NCBI GenBank assembly: GCA_965153455.1
Contig: OZ234503.1
Coordinates: 2,108,001-2,172,000, forward strand
Source: Sphagnum compactum
Lineage: Eukaryota > Bryophyta > Sphagnopsida > Sphagnales
DNA: 64,000 nt
Direction: 5' to 3'
This document shows positions 40,315-52,949 of the stretch, in pieces (position 1 is the stretch's first letter; the number at the start of each line of letters is the position of its first letter). Under the pieces are notes generated by a model. It did not search any database. It was not told where the DNA came from and saw only the letters and a program-made list of their open reading frames with translations. A program made the position numbers and the translations under genes.

Positions 40315-41788
40315 TAAAAAAATCAAACCCACAACCACATTGGTGAGGATCATATATATTTCTAAATTATAAGTTATTTCCATAAATGCAAACATAAGCA
40401 TTCAACATTTGCAAGAATTACAATAAAAGGGGTGAGGGTGGGGTAGGGGAGGGTTTGATTACACCTACGGATTCAAGGCAAATAGTTGGTGATGGTGCAT
40501 GATCTTTGGACAAAGCAATCCCATTGATGGTATTATCTTGTGGGCATGGTTCTACAACAATTAAAAAATAAAATAAAAATTATTTTAAAAAAATGAATTT
40601 ATATAACATATGGGGACAATATAATATATATATATATTTATATACTTTATTATATTTTAAAATGTCCATTTGTTTGAGTACTTGTGTAAACTATGTATGG
40701 AAAATATAGTACCTTTGTTTTTTTTCTCTTTGACATCTTGTATCCTTGTTTCGACACCCTCCTCGGCCAATACAATTGAGCTTTGATGTTCAATTTGATT
40801 CCAAGATGCAATTTCTGGGGGCTCCCGCATTATAGTGGGTAGTGGAGAGGTTGGCTTTTGTGTAAGTGCATCTCTAGTGTTCAACCAAGAAAGAGTGTGA
40901 AGGAAGGAAATTGAAATAGGTTAAATCTGAAGAAAAAATATTTGGAAATAATTTTTAAATTTTTATTTATTAAAATATATATATATGAATGAATAATGGT
41001 GAGTTTGGTTCATCAAGTTGTATTTTTGAACTTGCTATATTAAGTATGTGAAGGAAGGAATGAATCCACATGAAAAATAATTACACAACTTGTATGGAAA
41101 GAGGTTCAAAGCATTGGGTCTTTGATAATTACAAACTATCATGAGGAAGAGGGTTTTCGTGTAGAAGCAAACAACTTTCAAGCTTTTTGGCATTCATGTT
41201 TGTAGTTGTTTCAGAAGAAGGTGTGTTATCATGTGAATTATCCATTTGAGTGTCAAGTGTTTTCTTCTCCAAATCAACGATGCAATTGTCAAGTGTTTTC
41301 TTCTCCACATTGACAATGCAATTGTCAAATGTTTTTTTCTCCAAATCGATTATGCAATTGTTGACTCTTGTTTGCATTTGGTTGTGCAAGGTTGTTTGAA
41401 GCTCAACCCTTGGTGCACTCGAGGGAGTCGTGAATTTTCCATTTGCAAGATGATCAATTTTTGTTGCAATGTCCCCTACATTTGCATCATATTTGAAAAC
41501 GTTGTTTTGTAAGGACAAGCCCAAGTTAGAATTGGGGCACCCAATCCCATCTCAACTCCAAGACAAGTGTGGTGGATTGATAATGCAAAAAGATCCAAGA
41601 CTTATATGGGAAAGTGAGATTGACAATCAAATTCAATGTAAGAACTCACTCGAGAGTAGAACTAATATACCTTCTTCAAAGAGAGCATCTATTGCAGCTT
41701 GGCTTTTAGAACTCATTCGACCACCGTGTATCGTAACTGGAGTGTTTAATTGTCCTTTTTTCGCATTCTTCCCTGTCAATTGGGACAT
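30265..41788 (-). CDS. Large coiled-coil protein, 18 coding exons, unrecognised family
   Basis: I assembled this from short open segments. Exons, 5' to 3' on the minus strand: 41788-41671, 41550-41133, 40873-40713, 40551-40469, 39962-39425, 38738-38641, 38375-38160, 37774-37658, 37323-37258, 37020-36790, 35868-35758, 35483-35361, 34915-34798, 34318-34161, 33329-33204, 31645-31578, 30997-30874, 30468-30265. Each intron is GT...AG and all phases join, giving about 1025 residues and a TGA stop. The first 470 residues look disordered: a 12-residue repeat around NCIVDLEKKTLD (three copies), an acidic patch DDEWGTSSDIL near residue 261, SPIAGRRS, and an Asn run near 372-380. Residues about 545-950 are charged coiled coil, rich in E, K, Q and M. 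No catalytic motif, signal peptide or membrane segment is visible. The start is the first ATG after an in-frame stop; an extra 5' exon is possible. The exon 38738-38641 could instead end at 38665, which is also in frame. The family is not recognised; FBF1-like is a weak guess. Confidence 0.72.
31902..32230 (-). mobile_element. Dispersed repeat copy inside an intron of the coiled-coil gene
   Basis: GGCCTTGCCTACCAAGAAGG through GACACACCCCTTG is the reverse complement of the family. It lies within intron 31646-33203 in the same orientation as the gene. Confidence 0.75.
40280..40312. repeat. AT microsatellite in an intron of the coiled-coil gene
   Basis: An alternating AT run of about 33 bp within the intron between exons 40551-40469 and 39962-39425. 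Shorter AT runs occur near 30200 and 31470. Confidence 0.9.
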
Positions 41789-42765
41789 CCTCTAATTATG
41801 ATCAATGATTTTTCTTTTCATCAAAATTTTTTTGTCTTTTTTTTAATTAAAAAAATTGATTTTTTTTGGATAAATGTGCTTTTCTAGTGAAAATTCAACT
41901 AAATTTGTTAATCTTTTAGAAATTTTTGCTAACTTTTTTCTATCATAATACTGAAACAAAACCTTTGTTATGATTTTGAATATGCTCTTACATGTGATAA
42001 GAGAAATTGGTGTATGAATTCTTTGGGCATTTAAGTTCTACAAGGCTTAAAACCAAAGATCACAATCCTAAATTTCCAATTCTTTTAACTTATATGGTGT
42101 AAAATCCCATCCCAATTTTAGATTTACCTATTAAATTTATCCATAAAGTCATCCTCTCTTTCACCCCCTAAAAAACTCTCTTTCAGTGGTATCTGCAAAC
42201 TAAGGAAATTTTATTTCAATCTCAGTATGAAATGCTTAAAACTCAGCATTTAATGCATAAGGTTTGAGACTAATTATAGTAGTTGTACAGGTAGGTAGGC
42301 TCAGTGAAAATACACGTAGCCACAGTGGAGGCGCTCTCGAAAAATGAATGAGGGGATGAAACACTCAGTTTAACACCAAAATTGGTGGAAAAACTAGTTT
42401 GGGTCCCAGTTATTTCGTTTTGTAAAATTTCATTCCCAGTTACGCATGCATCGATGCCCTATCATGCATGCTGAAACTGACCCATTGCTTGACTTTATGG
42501 ATAACTTTATTAACTAATGAATTTAAATCCAATACTATTTTGTAGATAATTCTTCACATGCTTGCTTAAGATCATTTTGCATTTGAAAAAGTCATGGCTC
42601 GATTTTATGTCATAAAAGACAATACATGAATGCAAGATCAACTCACCATGAAGACTTGTATATACTATAGAGTAGTTGCAAGCTATCAAGATTTGTTTTC
42701 TTTTATACATGTTCATTTGAAGTAGAAGCAATCTTTCTTTTATGGGTTGGTAGTTGAGAAGGTAC

Positions 42766-42844
42766 CTTTATTGAAGGAGGGTGAAGCAACAACACGGGAT
42801 GGAGCGAGTGGGGGTGCATTTGCTAGTGATGATAGTGCAGGCAT
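42766..42844 (-). other. Possible extra 5' exon of the coiled-coil gene
   Basis: An ATG at 42844 opens a clean Pro/Ala/Ser-rich reading frame (MPALSSLANAPPLAPSR) that ends at a good donor, AAAG|GTACC. It could be an alternative first exon. However, it ends in phase 1, while the next exon's visible acceptors (TTAG|AGG and AGAG|GATG) do not restore the frame. Either an intermediate exon is missing or this is leader sequence. Confidence 0.3.
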
Positions 42845-42849
42845 TATTG

Positions 42850-45800
42850 GTAAATTCTTTTGGTTCTCTTTCTTCTTTGTTATTGAAACCTACCCTTCAA
42901 TTTCAAACATATTTTTTACATGAAAAATAAAATAAAGATTATACATCGGTGTTAATATAAAACAAGACATGATTATCCAACTTGGATTAAAATTTGATCT
43001 CTTGCACACCATGTGTGTGCAATTATAACACTTTAATTTTGGTGTAATATTATAGCTAACCCTAATTGATTGGAAGTGATTAATCAATTACCAAATTTGT
43101 TCAAAATAACAATTGTTTATAACAAATCAAACTTCTTGCTTGTTGAGATTATTAGCATGTCACAAGTTATTTAACCTTTGATGATTAGCACAAAATTTGA
43201 TGATTCATGTCTTGCAATCGAACATTGTCGGAGCACATGATGGATGTCTCAAAACCATTAGGTTTTGGAAGTTTCAAGAATTTGCTGAAAAAACACCTAC
43301 CAAACTCAACATGCATTATTAGTCCTCGATTAAAATTAAAGAGAATATAAATTTGAGGTAATTAAGATTGAAGTTGTGTCATTTTCAATTCTTTCTCGAC
43401 AATGCCACACTTCATAATTAGATAGTGTTTATCAATGAATGAATGAAGCGTAATTACCAAGTTATTTTTTAATGAAAATTCACTAATGTATTTCCATGTT
43501 ATATTTGATTTGCTTGTTAAATAGAGTACCAAAGTGTTAAAAAAACAACAAAGCCCTTTCTTGAGCAAAGTGTAGTATGTATATCTTTCTCTTGCAAACT
43601 CAATAGAAGCAAAACATTTTTTCCAATTCCGACTTTAGAAAAAATATACATGGGCATGATGAGTAGTTTTTACATTTTCTCCCTCCACCCAACAACAATG
43701 TGTCAATTTTCAAAGCACATTTTAGCACAACACACACACCAAGAGCAACACCTTCCCGTATACATTACCCACCGAATCGATTTGCTTTGCCACACAACAA
43801 ACACATCGAGGTTTTCTTTCTTCCAATTTTGTTATGTCAGAAACTTGGCAGATTTTTTTTCGGGCAATTGAAGCCAAATTAGACTAATTTACACTGAAAA
43901 ATCAAAATTTCCCCAATTTTATTTTGAAAAAAAGAATTGAAAAAGAAAATAAAAATAAAAATCGCTACCCATCAATCAAACTAAATTTAAAAGTATATAT
44001 ATATCTCTTTTTTTTATGTTCGGCTATCTACTCTATTGTAGTTGAACAATGGGTTCCTTAGTTCCTACTTCCTTTGTTCACCTCCAATGTGCATCAACAC
44101 AACTAGAGAGTCCTTGGAAGCAAGCAAGTGTGTAGCCTAGCCTAACATTTTTGGTAACTGTTAGTGTGCTGAAGAACCCAATATTCCCATATCCTTAAAT
44201 GATAGCCCATACAAGATACATCCTCTTTCCATTCATCCAAAGGGTACCAAACTCATTTGTTTGTTTGTTGGCCTTGCCTTCTACCAAAGGCAAGAAGGAT
44301 ATTGTGTTTAGATTCATTATAGAGTATAGTAGCTTTAAGGGATTTTTATAGGCCCCTAGATAATAATAATAATAATAATAATAATAGTTCTATTTTTATG
44401 CGAGGATTTTTTTTTTTGAAAAATGATATTTTGGCTTGTGTTGAAACTTGAGATTAGTTATTATAGAGTTATAATAATATCTTGAAGGATTTTTTTGGTT
44501 TCTTTTAGAGGATTTTTTTTTTCTTTTGAAGATTATATAATTTTTGCATGGTGAAATATTTGAGTTTCCATAATTCTTCTTCTATTGCTTTAAGATAACT
44601 TTTTTAATGTAAATGGCAAGGCCACAATGTGACACACCCCCTTGTCTTTTTTTTGGGGTTTTTTTTTTGTTTTTTGGGGATACTTAGATGTGTTATACTT
44701 AGATTAGGTTTTCAAAACTTGCCTATTCTCCTTAGCTAGGTAGGACAATTGTGTCTATCTATTGGCTCATCTGAGACCCCTTATTTTGGGAATATGTTGT
44801 GCACCCTACCCATTGTAAAGGATGAGGTGAATGTTATGATGAGACTAATGGTGAAAAATTGTCAATAGGTGACACAATTTTTTTATGAAAATGGAATATA
44901 TTTTGTCATGGAATTTTATTGTATTTTTGGGCAACAAAATCACCTAAAAGCAACATTATATTTTATTTTTATTTTTGTGAGGGTGTAGTCACATTTATGT
45001 CTACGGGTTACAACTTTAAGAGTTTCTCGAATTATAATGTTGCCAATTAAGGTGTGAGATTTTGCCTAAGGATGCTTGCCACCTAGCTCCATCAAAATAT
45101 TGGAAAAAAAAAAACCTCTAATGTTTACTCATTAAGAATCAAAGGGACCTTAGGCCCAAGATTAAATACATGTAAAATCCTTCCCATAGGATTTTTCTAG
45201 TTTATGTGGAAGGAAGGTGTCTTACCATTAGTAGAATTTATCCCTCCCATCACAAAATGTTGAAGACACAATTTAATTAATTTTAAAGATATATTTGCAA
45301 TTAAAAAGAAAGAAGAAATAATAAAATTTGCAATTGAATTGTGCAATCCCTATTAACATCTAAGGATATATTATTATAGCACTTGGACTTATATTTATTA
45401 TTATTATTTTAAAATTTTAAAAATTCAGAAAAATGGCAACTTTTTCACATGGATGGATGGATGCCTTTGGGATGTCTCCCAATTTTCAAAACCTTGTGGT
45501 CTCAAGTTATAATGGAAGAATTTTCCCGAGAACCATCCATGTTCATTATTCTCAATCCCATAATATTGAGATGGAAATTCCTTTAGACTAGTGAATTTTT
45601 TTTTGTGCCGAATTTTGCACCATTTTGTGAAAGTGCTTTTTTAAAAGGAATTTTCTGTCAAATTTTCCCTGTAAAAAAAACTAAAAAAAGAAAACTATAT
45701 TAAAAAAATCCCTATTTAAATCAAAAGCACTGGGCTACGTACATAAACCCAAAATTTCCAATATATATACCCAATTTCTTAGCCCCAAAAAACACTAAGC

Positions 45801-48400
45801 ATTGAACCAAACTTGTTTCTATGACTAACAAGCAAGGTTTTTTTTTTGTCTTTTCTTTCCTTTTTATCCTTTTTTTTTTCCCATGAATTTATTTTTTGAT
45901 ATAAAAATTTAGTAATTTTTTCCCCCAAAGAAATTAGAAAAATTAGTCCAATTTACACTTGCAAAACAAATTTCACAAAACTTTCCTAAAAAAATTTTGT
46001 TAGAAGAACAACGCAAATTGTCCCAAAAAGAAAAAAGAACAATGCTATCAACTATTTTTGTGATGAAATTTTACTAAAAGACACCATTGAATAAAACCAT
46101 TCTCATGACAACAAGACCACCGAGGTTCTTTTAAAAATGATTGTGTTGAAACTTTGGTGAATTTATCCCCAAATTTTGCCAACAATAAGACAAATTTACA
46201 CTAGAAATAACACATTTCTCCAAAAACTTCCCAATTTTCCCAACACAATAATGACAATTGCAAAAACAACGAAAATGATGATACATTGAGAATCACAATC
46301 CAATACATTGACATTCAAGTAATTGATTAACAATTTGGTTAAATTACATGAGGCAAATTAGAAATGGCAACATTTGCAAATGTGCGGACCCATCTTTTCT
46401 TTGGAAAAAGATGTTGTCACCATGACATGTGAATGTATAGGATGTGGAAGAAGAAAGAACAACAAACATTGAAACCAAACTTCATTTTGGACTAGATGCA
46501 AAAAAACATCACAAATGACATTGTGTTGTGTTATTATTATGCATTTGTTACCATGGACATGTAGTAATGGATGGATGGATTGATTTTCAAAGGGTCAATG
46601 GATTGAGTAAATACACAATGAGGATGAAAACCTATTAGTAATGGACATATTTTCAATGGGTCAATGGATTGAGTACATAAACAATGAGGAATCCAACTTA
46701 TGGAAAATGAAATCATCAAAAGTCATCCAAAAGTTCTCTACTACATCTTGGATTGTAATGAACTTTGACGAGGCATATTAAACTTTGGGTGCCTTTTAAA
46801 TTCCTCCATTTTAAATCCCCTCTACCTTCCCATCAACTCCATTGGATTTTTTTCTTAAAAAAAATTATTGCATGATCTCATGACAATAATAATTGCACAT
46901 AATTATGGTGATTTTGAAAATAGAAAATATTCAACTAATTTCTTAGGGCGTGCGTGCTGATTGAAAAACATTTCCTTGAATAAAAAAGAAACACTTCACA
47001 TAGATTGTGCATGAAGAGTTCAAAAGATAGTGTACAAAATACATGGAACTAACTTCCTTTGAATGCAATGAGATATGTGATAAGCCTATTTGTTAGGCAA
47101 AAATGGTCTTGAATTAACCAATGTTGGCCCGATTATTGAGTGTTGACCCGATTATCAATTTGGTTATTAATAACTTACCAATTAGTTATTGATTTTTTGA
47201 TAATTAGTTAATAACCTAATTGTTTAGTATTGAAATTTCAAAATTTAATAACTTACCCGGATGACTTGGTTATCGTTGAATGGTAACCCAGGTAAGTTAT
47301 CAATCCTTAAATACTAAAAAAATTTAATGATCTAAAATTAAAATTAAAATTATTTAATTTTTAAAAAAACTCTATGACCGGTGCATAACCTATCATGTTA
47401 ATTGACAAATTATCAATTGGGTATTTGAAAACATACCCTTATGTGTAATTAATTGATGGGAATTTAGTGCAAGTTTAACCTTTTTGCAATTAAAGGTCGA
47501 CTCTGAAATTAAGTTGCATAACAACAACACATTGCATGGGTTTGGGATCATAAATTTGACGAAAGTTACCCATATTTTTATATTCCGATGTACCTATTGG
47601 CTAGTTCTAATCGCCTTCTCCCTATTTAATTAAATAAAGCAAGGTTCAAACCGGTGGTGGGCGGGTATTTGAAACCAACCAGAATCAAAGAACCACCAAT
47701 TTCAATCGAGTATTTGGAAAAAAAAATTTGGAAGTGAAGCTGGGTATGAAAATTTTGCAATCTTCCTAATATTTCATAATAACTCTTCAAATTAAGATTA
47801 ATTAATTTCAATACCGAAGTAAAATAAATAAATATTGAGAATTAAAACTAATGAGAAAAAAAGGAGAGACAATGAAACCATACCTGTCATTAAATCAAGT
47901 AAATCTATCTTTCATGTTATGTTTTTCTAAGTTCTTAATTAACCCTTTTTCCATAAATTAGATGTTCTCAATAATGTTTTATCTTGTTCTAAATGGGATG
48001 AGATTCATGAGTAAACATTATTCACTTGTCATTCATTCATGATGAATTTAATTCATCTATTACCTTCCACTTTTCATTAGTAAGATAGAGCTGTATGTGA
48101 GAGAGAAAAGATGGTCAACAAAGATCATCTGAAGATGGATCAAACACTTCTTTTTTTTTGGGAATTTTTCATCCGTTTGTGCCATTGTGATGATGCTGAA
48201 TGTTGTTTCGATCTTTTAGTGTCTTCTTCTATGTTGTTGTTTTTTTCATTCATTATAACATATCCCAAAGTTTTTCATCAAGCCTCCCTTGTCATGTTCC
48301 TTGCCTTCGGGTTTAGGGTTTAGGGTTGATTTACCCTTGATTGACACCAAAGTAAGTTAAGCCCAAAAATCATAATTTGAAAATATAAACACTTTTGTTT
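42850..48400. other. AT-rich spacer
   Basis: Apart from the repeat copy at 44150-44640, nothing recognised. The first kilobase should hold the promoter of the coiled-coil gene, but no clear core elements were identified. Confidence 0.5.
44150..44640 (-). mobile_element. Dispersed repeat copy plus one ~118-bp satellite-like unit
   Basis: 44267-44640 is a full reverse-oriented copy of the family ending in GACACACCCC. 44150-44266 is one unit of the sequence that is tandemly triplicated at 27424-27775 (GGTAACTGTTAGTGTGCTGA ... GGGTACCAAACTCATTTG). The association of the two blocks at both sites shows they belong to one larger element. Confidence 0.75.
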
Positions 48401-48409
48401 ACCCCCCAC

Positions 48410-49260
48410 ACCCCCAAAATGCCACTTGCTTTCTTTGAAAACTAGCTCCTTGTTCCCTACTTAACAGTTCCTATTGAAAACTCTTGTAATCTATGTCATA
48501 TTGTGTGTGTGGGTATGAAAAAATCCCTCTTGTTTTCTTTGAGCTCTTTGTTAGCTACTCATCGAACTATGCCTTGTAGAAAGTATTGTAATTTATGTCA
48601 TCCCTATTGGTATGAAAGTTCCCCCCCTCTCCCCCCCCCAAAACAAAACAAGTGACTTCTTTGAAAACAAGCTCTTCTCTTCTTTGTTGCCTTAGCCAAG
48701 GGCTCCTAATAGAAGATCTTGTAATTTGTGGCACGGGTGTGTGGGCATGAAAATCTCTAGTGATTTCTTTGAAAACAAGCGTCTTCTCTTCTCTTTGTTG
48801 TTGTTGCCAAGTCAATAACTAACGGCTCTTACTAGAAAATCTTTGTAATTTGTGACATGGGTGTGGGCATGATGAAATTCGCGAGTGATTTTCTTTTGAA
48901 AACAAGCTCTTCTTTTTGTTGCCAAGTCAACAACGGCTCCTTCCTACTAACTAGGAAATCTTGTAATTTGTGCAATGGGTGTGGCCATGAAAATGGGCTT
49001 GTGATTTCTTTGAAAACAAAAACTCTTTGTTATGGATTCAAACTCAACGGTTCCTACTAAAAAAGTCTTGTAGTTTATGACATTGGCCTGGGTAGAAATC
49101 CTTGACGATTCTTTCAAACAAAACTAAGTTTTGAAGAAGTTTGTTGTCACTTGGAAATATGAAAAATCGCTCACAACTTCTTTGAAAACAAGCTCGTTTG
49201 TTGTTACCCTACTCAACTCAACGGTTTCTACTACAAAATCTTCTAATTTAGGACATTGGG
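48410..49260. repeat. Degenerate minisatellite, period about 100-120 bp
   Basis: The phrase TTCTTTGAAAACAAGCTC, followed by an AACGGCTCCT-like block and AATCTTGTAATTTGTG, recurs at about 48432, 48655, 48766, 48885, 49006 and 49180, with weaker copies at 48532 and 49110. Units vary in length and sequence, indicating an old array. It is flanked by a short TTTAGGG pair at 48310-48327. Confidence 0.75.
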
Positions 49261-49269
49261 ATTTGATGT

Positions 49270-51720
49270 TCATTTGGAATTGGGCACCCAAATCAAAAAA
49301 ATATTGGAGTACCTAATAACATGGTGGGGTCCAAACATTTGATGTGATGAAAAACATTTGTGATGTGGGTCCCTTTAACGGATACCCCTTTAGGCATTTA
49401 GAGTATACTTTTGCATTATCTTCATAAATTTTAAATTATTAAAAAAAATTGTGGAATGTCTGAAATTGAATCCTCAAAAGTGAAGAAAATGTTGATTCCA
49501 ACTAGCCCTAAACCCACCCAACATCCCCCGTGTTTAAGTCTTTCTTTCAATGGGGTTCCATTCAATTTATTCCATTTTTGCACGAACTCAAACATCCATC
49601 GAATACAACTTTCATCCTTTTGTTATGCTTTTTCACACACTTCTCGTTCGTTTGTTTGATGCATTTGAAAATTCCCCATGATATCTAGCAAAATAGTAAC
49701 AATTTAACCATCGATGGTCTCATAAACCCTAATAATGATTGGTGTTTTTTAATTGTAAGATTGGGTGCAACATGCACCAAAAATATGATTTCAATGTCTT
49801 CTTCTTCTTCTTCTTCTTCTTCTTGTTCTTCTTCTCATAATAATGGTTTCCATTGATGTCTTCATGATCTCCAAAGAGAAAAAAAAAATGGAGGATGTTT
49901 TTAAATTGTAGAACTATATTCATAAAAGGAAACACCTAAGGACCTTAGAGGGGAAAAAAAAAAAAAAAAAAACCATAAACATCCTTCCCTTGCAAATATG
50001 CTTGTAAATGAAAAGAAACTCACATCCAATTTGGTCATAAAAGCAACATGACATTACAAATGTTGCAAAAGTTTCCCCCCAATGAAACCTCTCTCCTCCC
50101 TTCTCCCCCTCAATACATGTTGCAATAAACTCATAGAAAATTAGGAGATCAAACCAAATTTCTAAGCAAGTCTTTGAATAGAGATAAAAAATCCTTGTAG
50201 AGTGGGTTTTATAGCTCTATAGGTCAAAAAGTATTGTTGTGAATAATAAGGTCATTCATATTGGTTGTTGGGTTGCACCATTTTTTGTTTTTTTTTTAAT
50301 TTTAATTTTTTTTTCTAAAAATTAATTTTTAAATAATTAATTTTTAATATTTTAATATTTCCAATTTTGGGATGGGGTGGCTAACTAACCACAGTGGCAA
50401 TCATCCACAAGAGGATTTGGCTACAGGCTAGAGAGGAAAGTAGAAAAGTGTAAGAATATGTCTAAATATGGCGATTTTCAGAATTTTTTTTCCTCAAAAT
50501 CTGGCAATGTCTAGTAAATATGGCAAATTGAGAGGTTTTTTTACCTTGAAATATGGCAAATTTGGTGAATTTTCTCGAAAAGTCCTTTGGGTCACCAAGT
50601 TCAAATAACTTGGTTCCAGTTGGTAACCAAAATATAAAAAGCATTCTTTATAAAGAAAAAAGAAATATTTACTTTCATGTTAGCCCAAGTTTGGATACAA
50701 TTCCTTGTTCATGATTGCCAATTTTGGCTACATCACATTATTGAAAAAAATTAAATTAAATTGTATAATAATGGATCGTTGCCTTTTTTTAAAAAAATTA
50801 CATCCTCTTATGGAAGATCATCACTTTGGCTAGATCACAAAATTCTTAAATAAAAATCACACACACCCCCCTCCCCCAAAAGGTTTTTTTTCCATAAAAA
50901 TGTGATATAAAAGATTTGGTAAAAAAAAATTCCCAGAAATAGAAAAAAAAAAAAAAAAGGTCAAATATACACAAGGAAAACAATTCTCCACAATTTTCCC
51001 AATTTTTTACAAAAGAAAACAGGACAAAATTTGTCCCTCCCCATCCTTCTTCTATATTCTCCCAAAGCATCTTCAGAGGCGCTCAGTATGTAAAAATGAC
51101 TATGAAAAAATATTTCTCACATCAAAATTTAGTTCGCCTGTTTTACTTTTTTCCCACCCCCGCCCAAAAAAAACTAAAATTGGGACTGCAAATACGTAGG
51201 TAGGTGGGGGATTACTAATAGCAAACCACTTGGACGAATCATTATGATTGGCCAGTCAGGAACACGGAGCAGCAGCAGTCAGCAGCAGTCAGATCATATT
51301 TAGTACAGTCTTCTCTCTCTCTCTCTCGCAGGAGGTGTGTTAGGATTTGCTGTGCCTTTCACCAGCCAGCAGTCAGTCAGATCACATTTATTACACTCTT
51401 CTTCTCTCTCGCAGGTGTTAGGATTTGGTGGTGCCTTTCACCAGCCTCTCAGCTGTGCAAAAACTATGCAAAAAAAATGCTGGGCCAAAACCATTTTGCT
51501 GATCCAAACCCACCCCCCTTCATCCAATTTCAATTTGGAGACTCACATACTCAGCACCTCAGTTGCTCTTAGGAACATAAAATGGAACTTATGATTAAAA
51601 TCTGGTGACTTGGAATTTTTGTTTTTCTTCGAAATCTGGTGAATTTGGGTTAGTCTCTTTTAGCCAAAAAGATATATACATATGAAAAATAATTAAAAGT
51701 GCTAAAATCAAGTGCTGTTT
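49270..51720. other. AT-rich spacer
   Basis: No supported gene. Fragments such as GGCGATTTTCAG and ATCTGGCAATG near 50470-50570 look like weak relatives of the 52-kb repeat. Two ~70-bp similar CAG/CT-rich blocks (51265-51345 and 51360-51440) repeat GCAGTCAGATCA, a CTCTCTCGCAGG-type stretch and TGTTAGGATTTG. Confidence 0.5.
49798..49833. repeat. CTT microsatellite
   Basis: A TTC/CTT run with one interruption. Other simple repeats of note: GAA at 20102-20130, GAT at 23568-23596, ATGG at 24141-24171, GAAT at 28437-28459, AAT at 28671-28697. Confidence 0.9.
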
Positions 51721-51729
51721 TAAAGTTTC

Positions 51730-52760
51730 AATAGCCAAAATTTGAGAAAAAAATCGCCAGATTTCTATACACGGTTCAAGTAGGCAGTAGCCATAAGTAG
51801 AAATTCTTTTTTTTTAAATTGCTTTCACATTTAGCTGGTAGCCAAATCTGGCTAAATCTTCCTGTGAACTATTGCCATTTTTGCCACATTATAATGTTGA
51901 GCCCTTAAAAAAAATAGTTTAGGCTATTTCTTTCCATGAAAAATTCCTTTGTGTTATGGGGTTTAGGTAATTCATTATGGTTCATGTTTTTTACATATTT
52001 TTCATATTGAAATTTGCTGAAAATTCATCCACAAGTAAGAAAACCACTCAAGCCAATAATAAATGGACAATAAATAAATAAAAATAATTTTCATATTTAG
52101 CTGGTACCCAAATCTGGCTAAGTCTTTCCTGTGGAGCATCACCAATTTGGCTAAATTATAATATTGACCCAAAAAATATTGATTTGGGCTAAAAAAAAAT
52201 TTCCCATCAAAATTTTCTTTGTATATAGTTGGAAATCTTATTTTTCAGGTGGAAATTTGGCGAAAATTCACCAGTAAGAAAAAAAATTCTTTCACATTTA
52301 GCTGGTAGCCAAATCTGGCTAAATCTTTCTTTCCTGTGGACCATCATCGCCAATTTAGCTAAATGACAAAATATTGACCCCAAAAATATTGATTTGGGCT
52401 CTTTTGTTTTTCTCCCATGAAAGATTTCTTTGTGTAGTTGGAAATCTTATTTTTCAGGTGCAAATTTGGCGAAAATTCACCAGTAAAGAAAAAGAAAAAG
52501 AATTCTTTCACATTTAGCTGGTAGCCAAATCTGGCGAAATCTTTCTTTCTTGTGGACCATCATTGCCAATTTCGCTAAATGACAAAAAATATTGACCCCA
52601 AAAATATTGATTTGGGCTATTTTTTTTCTCCCATGATTTTTTTTCTTTCACATTTAGCTGGTAGCCAAATCTGGCTAAATCTTTCTTTCCTGTGGACCAT
52701 AATCGCCAATTTGGCTAAATGATGATATTGACCTCAAAAAAAAAATTGATTTGGGCCTTC
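51730..52760. repeat. Tandem array, period about 160-260 bp, with TTTAGCTGGTAGCCAAATCT core
   Basis: The core recurs at about 51830, 52095, 52295, 52510 and 52655. In later units it is followed by CTTTCTTTCCTGTGGACCAT, AATATTGATTTGGGCT and GGCGAAAATTCACCAGTAA. Later units are most alike, so the array grew by local duplication. The start (51740-51800) matches a dispersed copy at 18.13 kb. Confidence 0.8.
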
Positions 52761-52949
52761 TTTTTTTTTCTTTTTCTTTTTCTTCCATGAAAAATTATTA
52801 TCTTTCTTTGTAGGTATAGCCTAGTTGGAAAATCATATTTTTCAAGTAGGAATTATTATTTGGCGAAAATGGACTCAAAATGTGGCGAAAACCAGTCTCA
52901 ACTGTCAGAGTCCTTCAATAAAGGCCAGTAACAAAAAGACAAAAGCAAA

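Noticed and set aside
48310-48327. Telomere or subtelomere
   Set aside because: Only two TTTAGGG units here and at 24362; too short, better read as teloboxes or chance.
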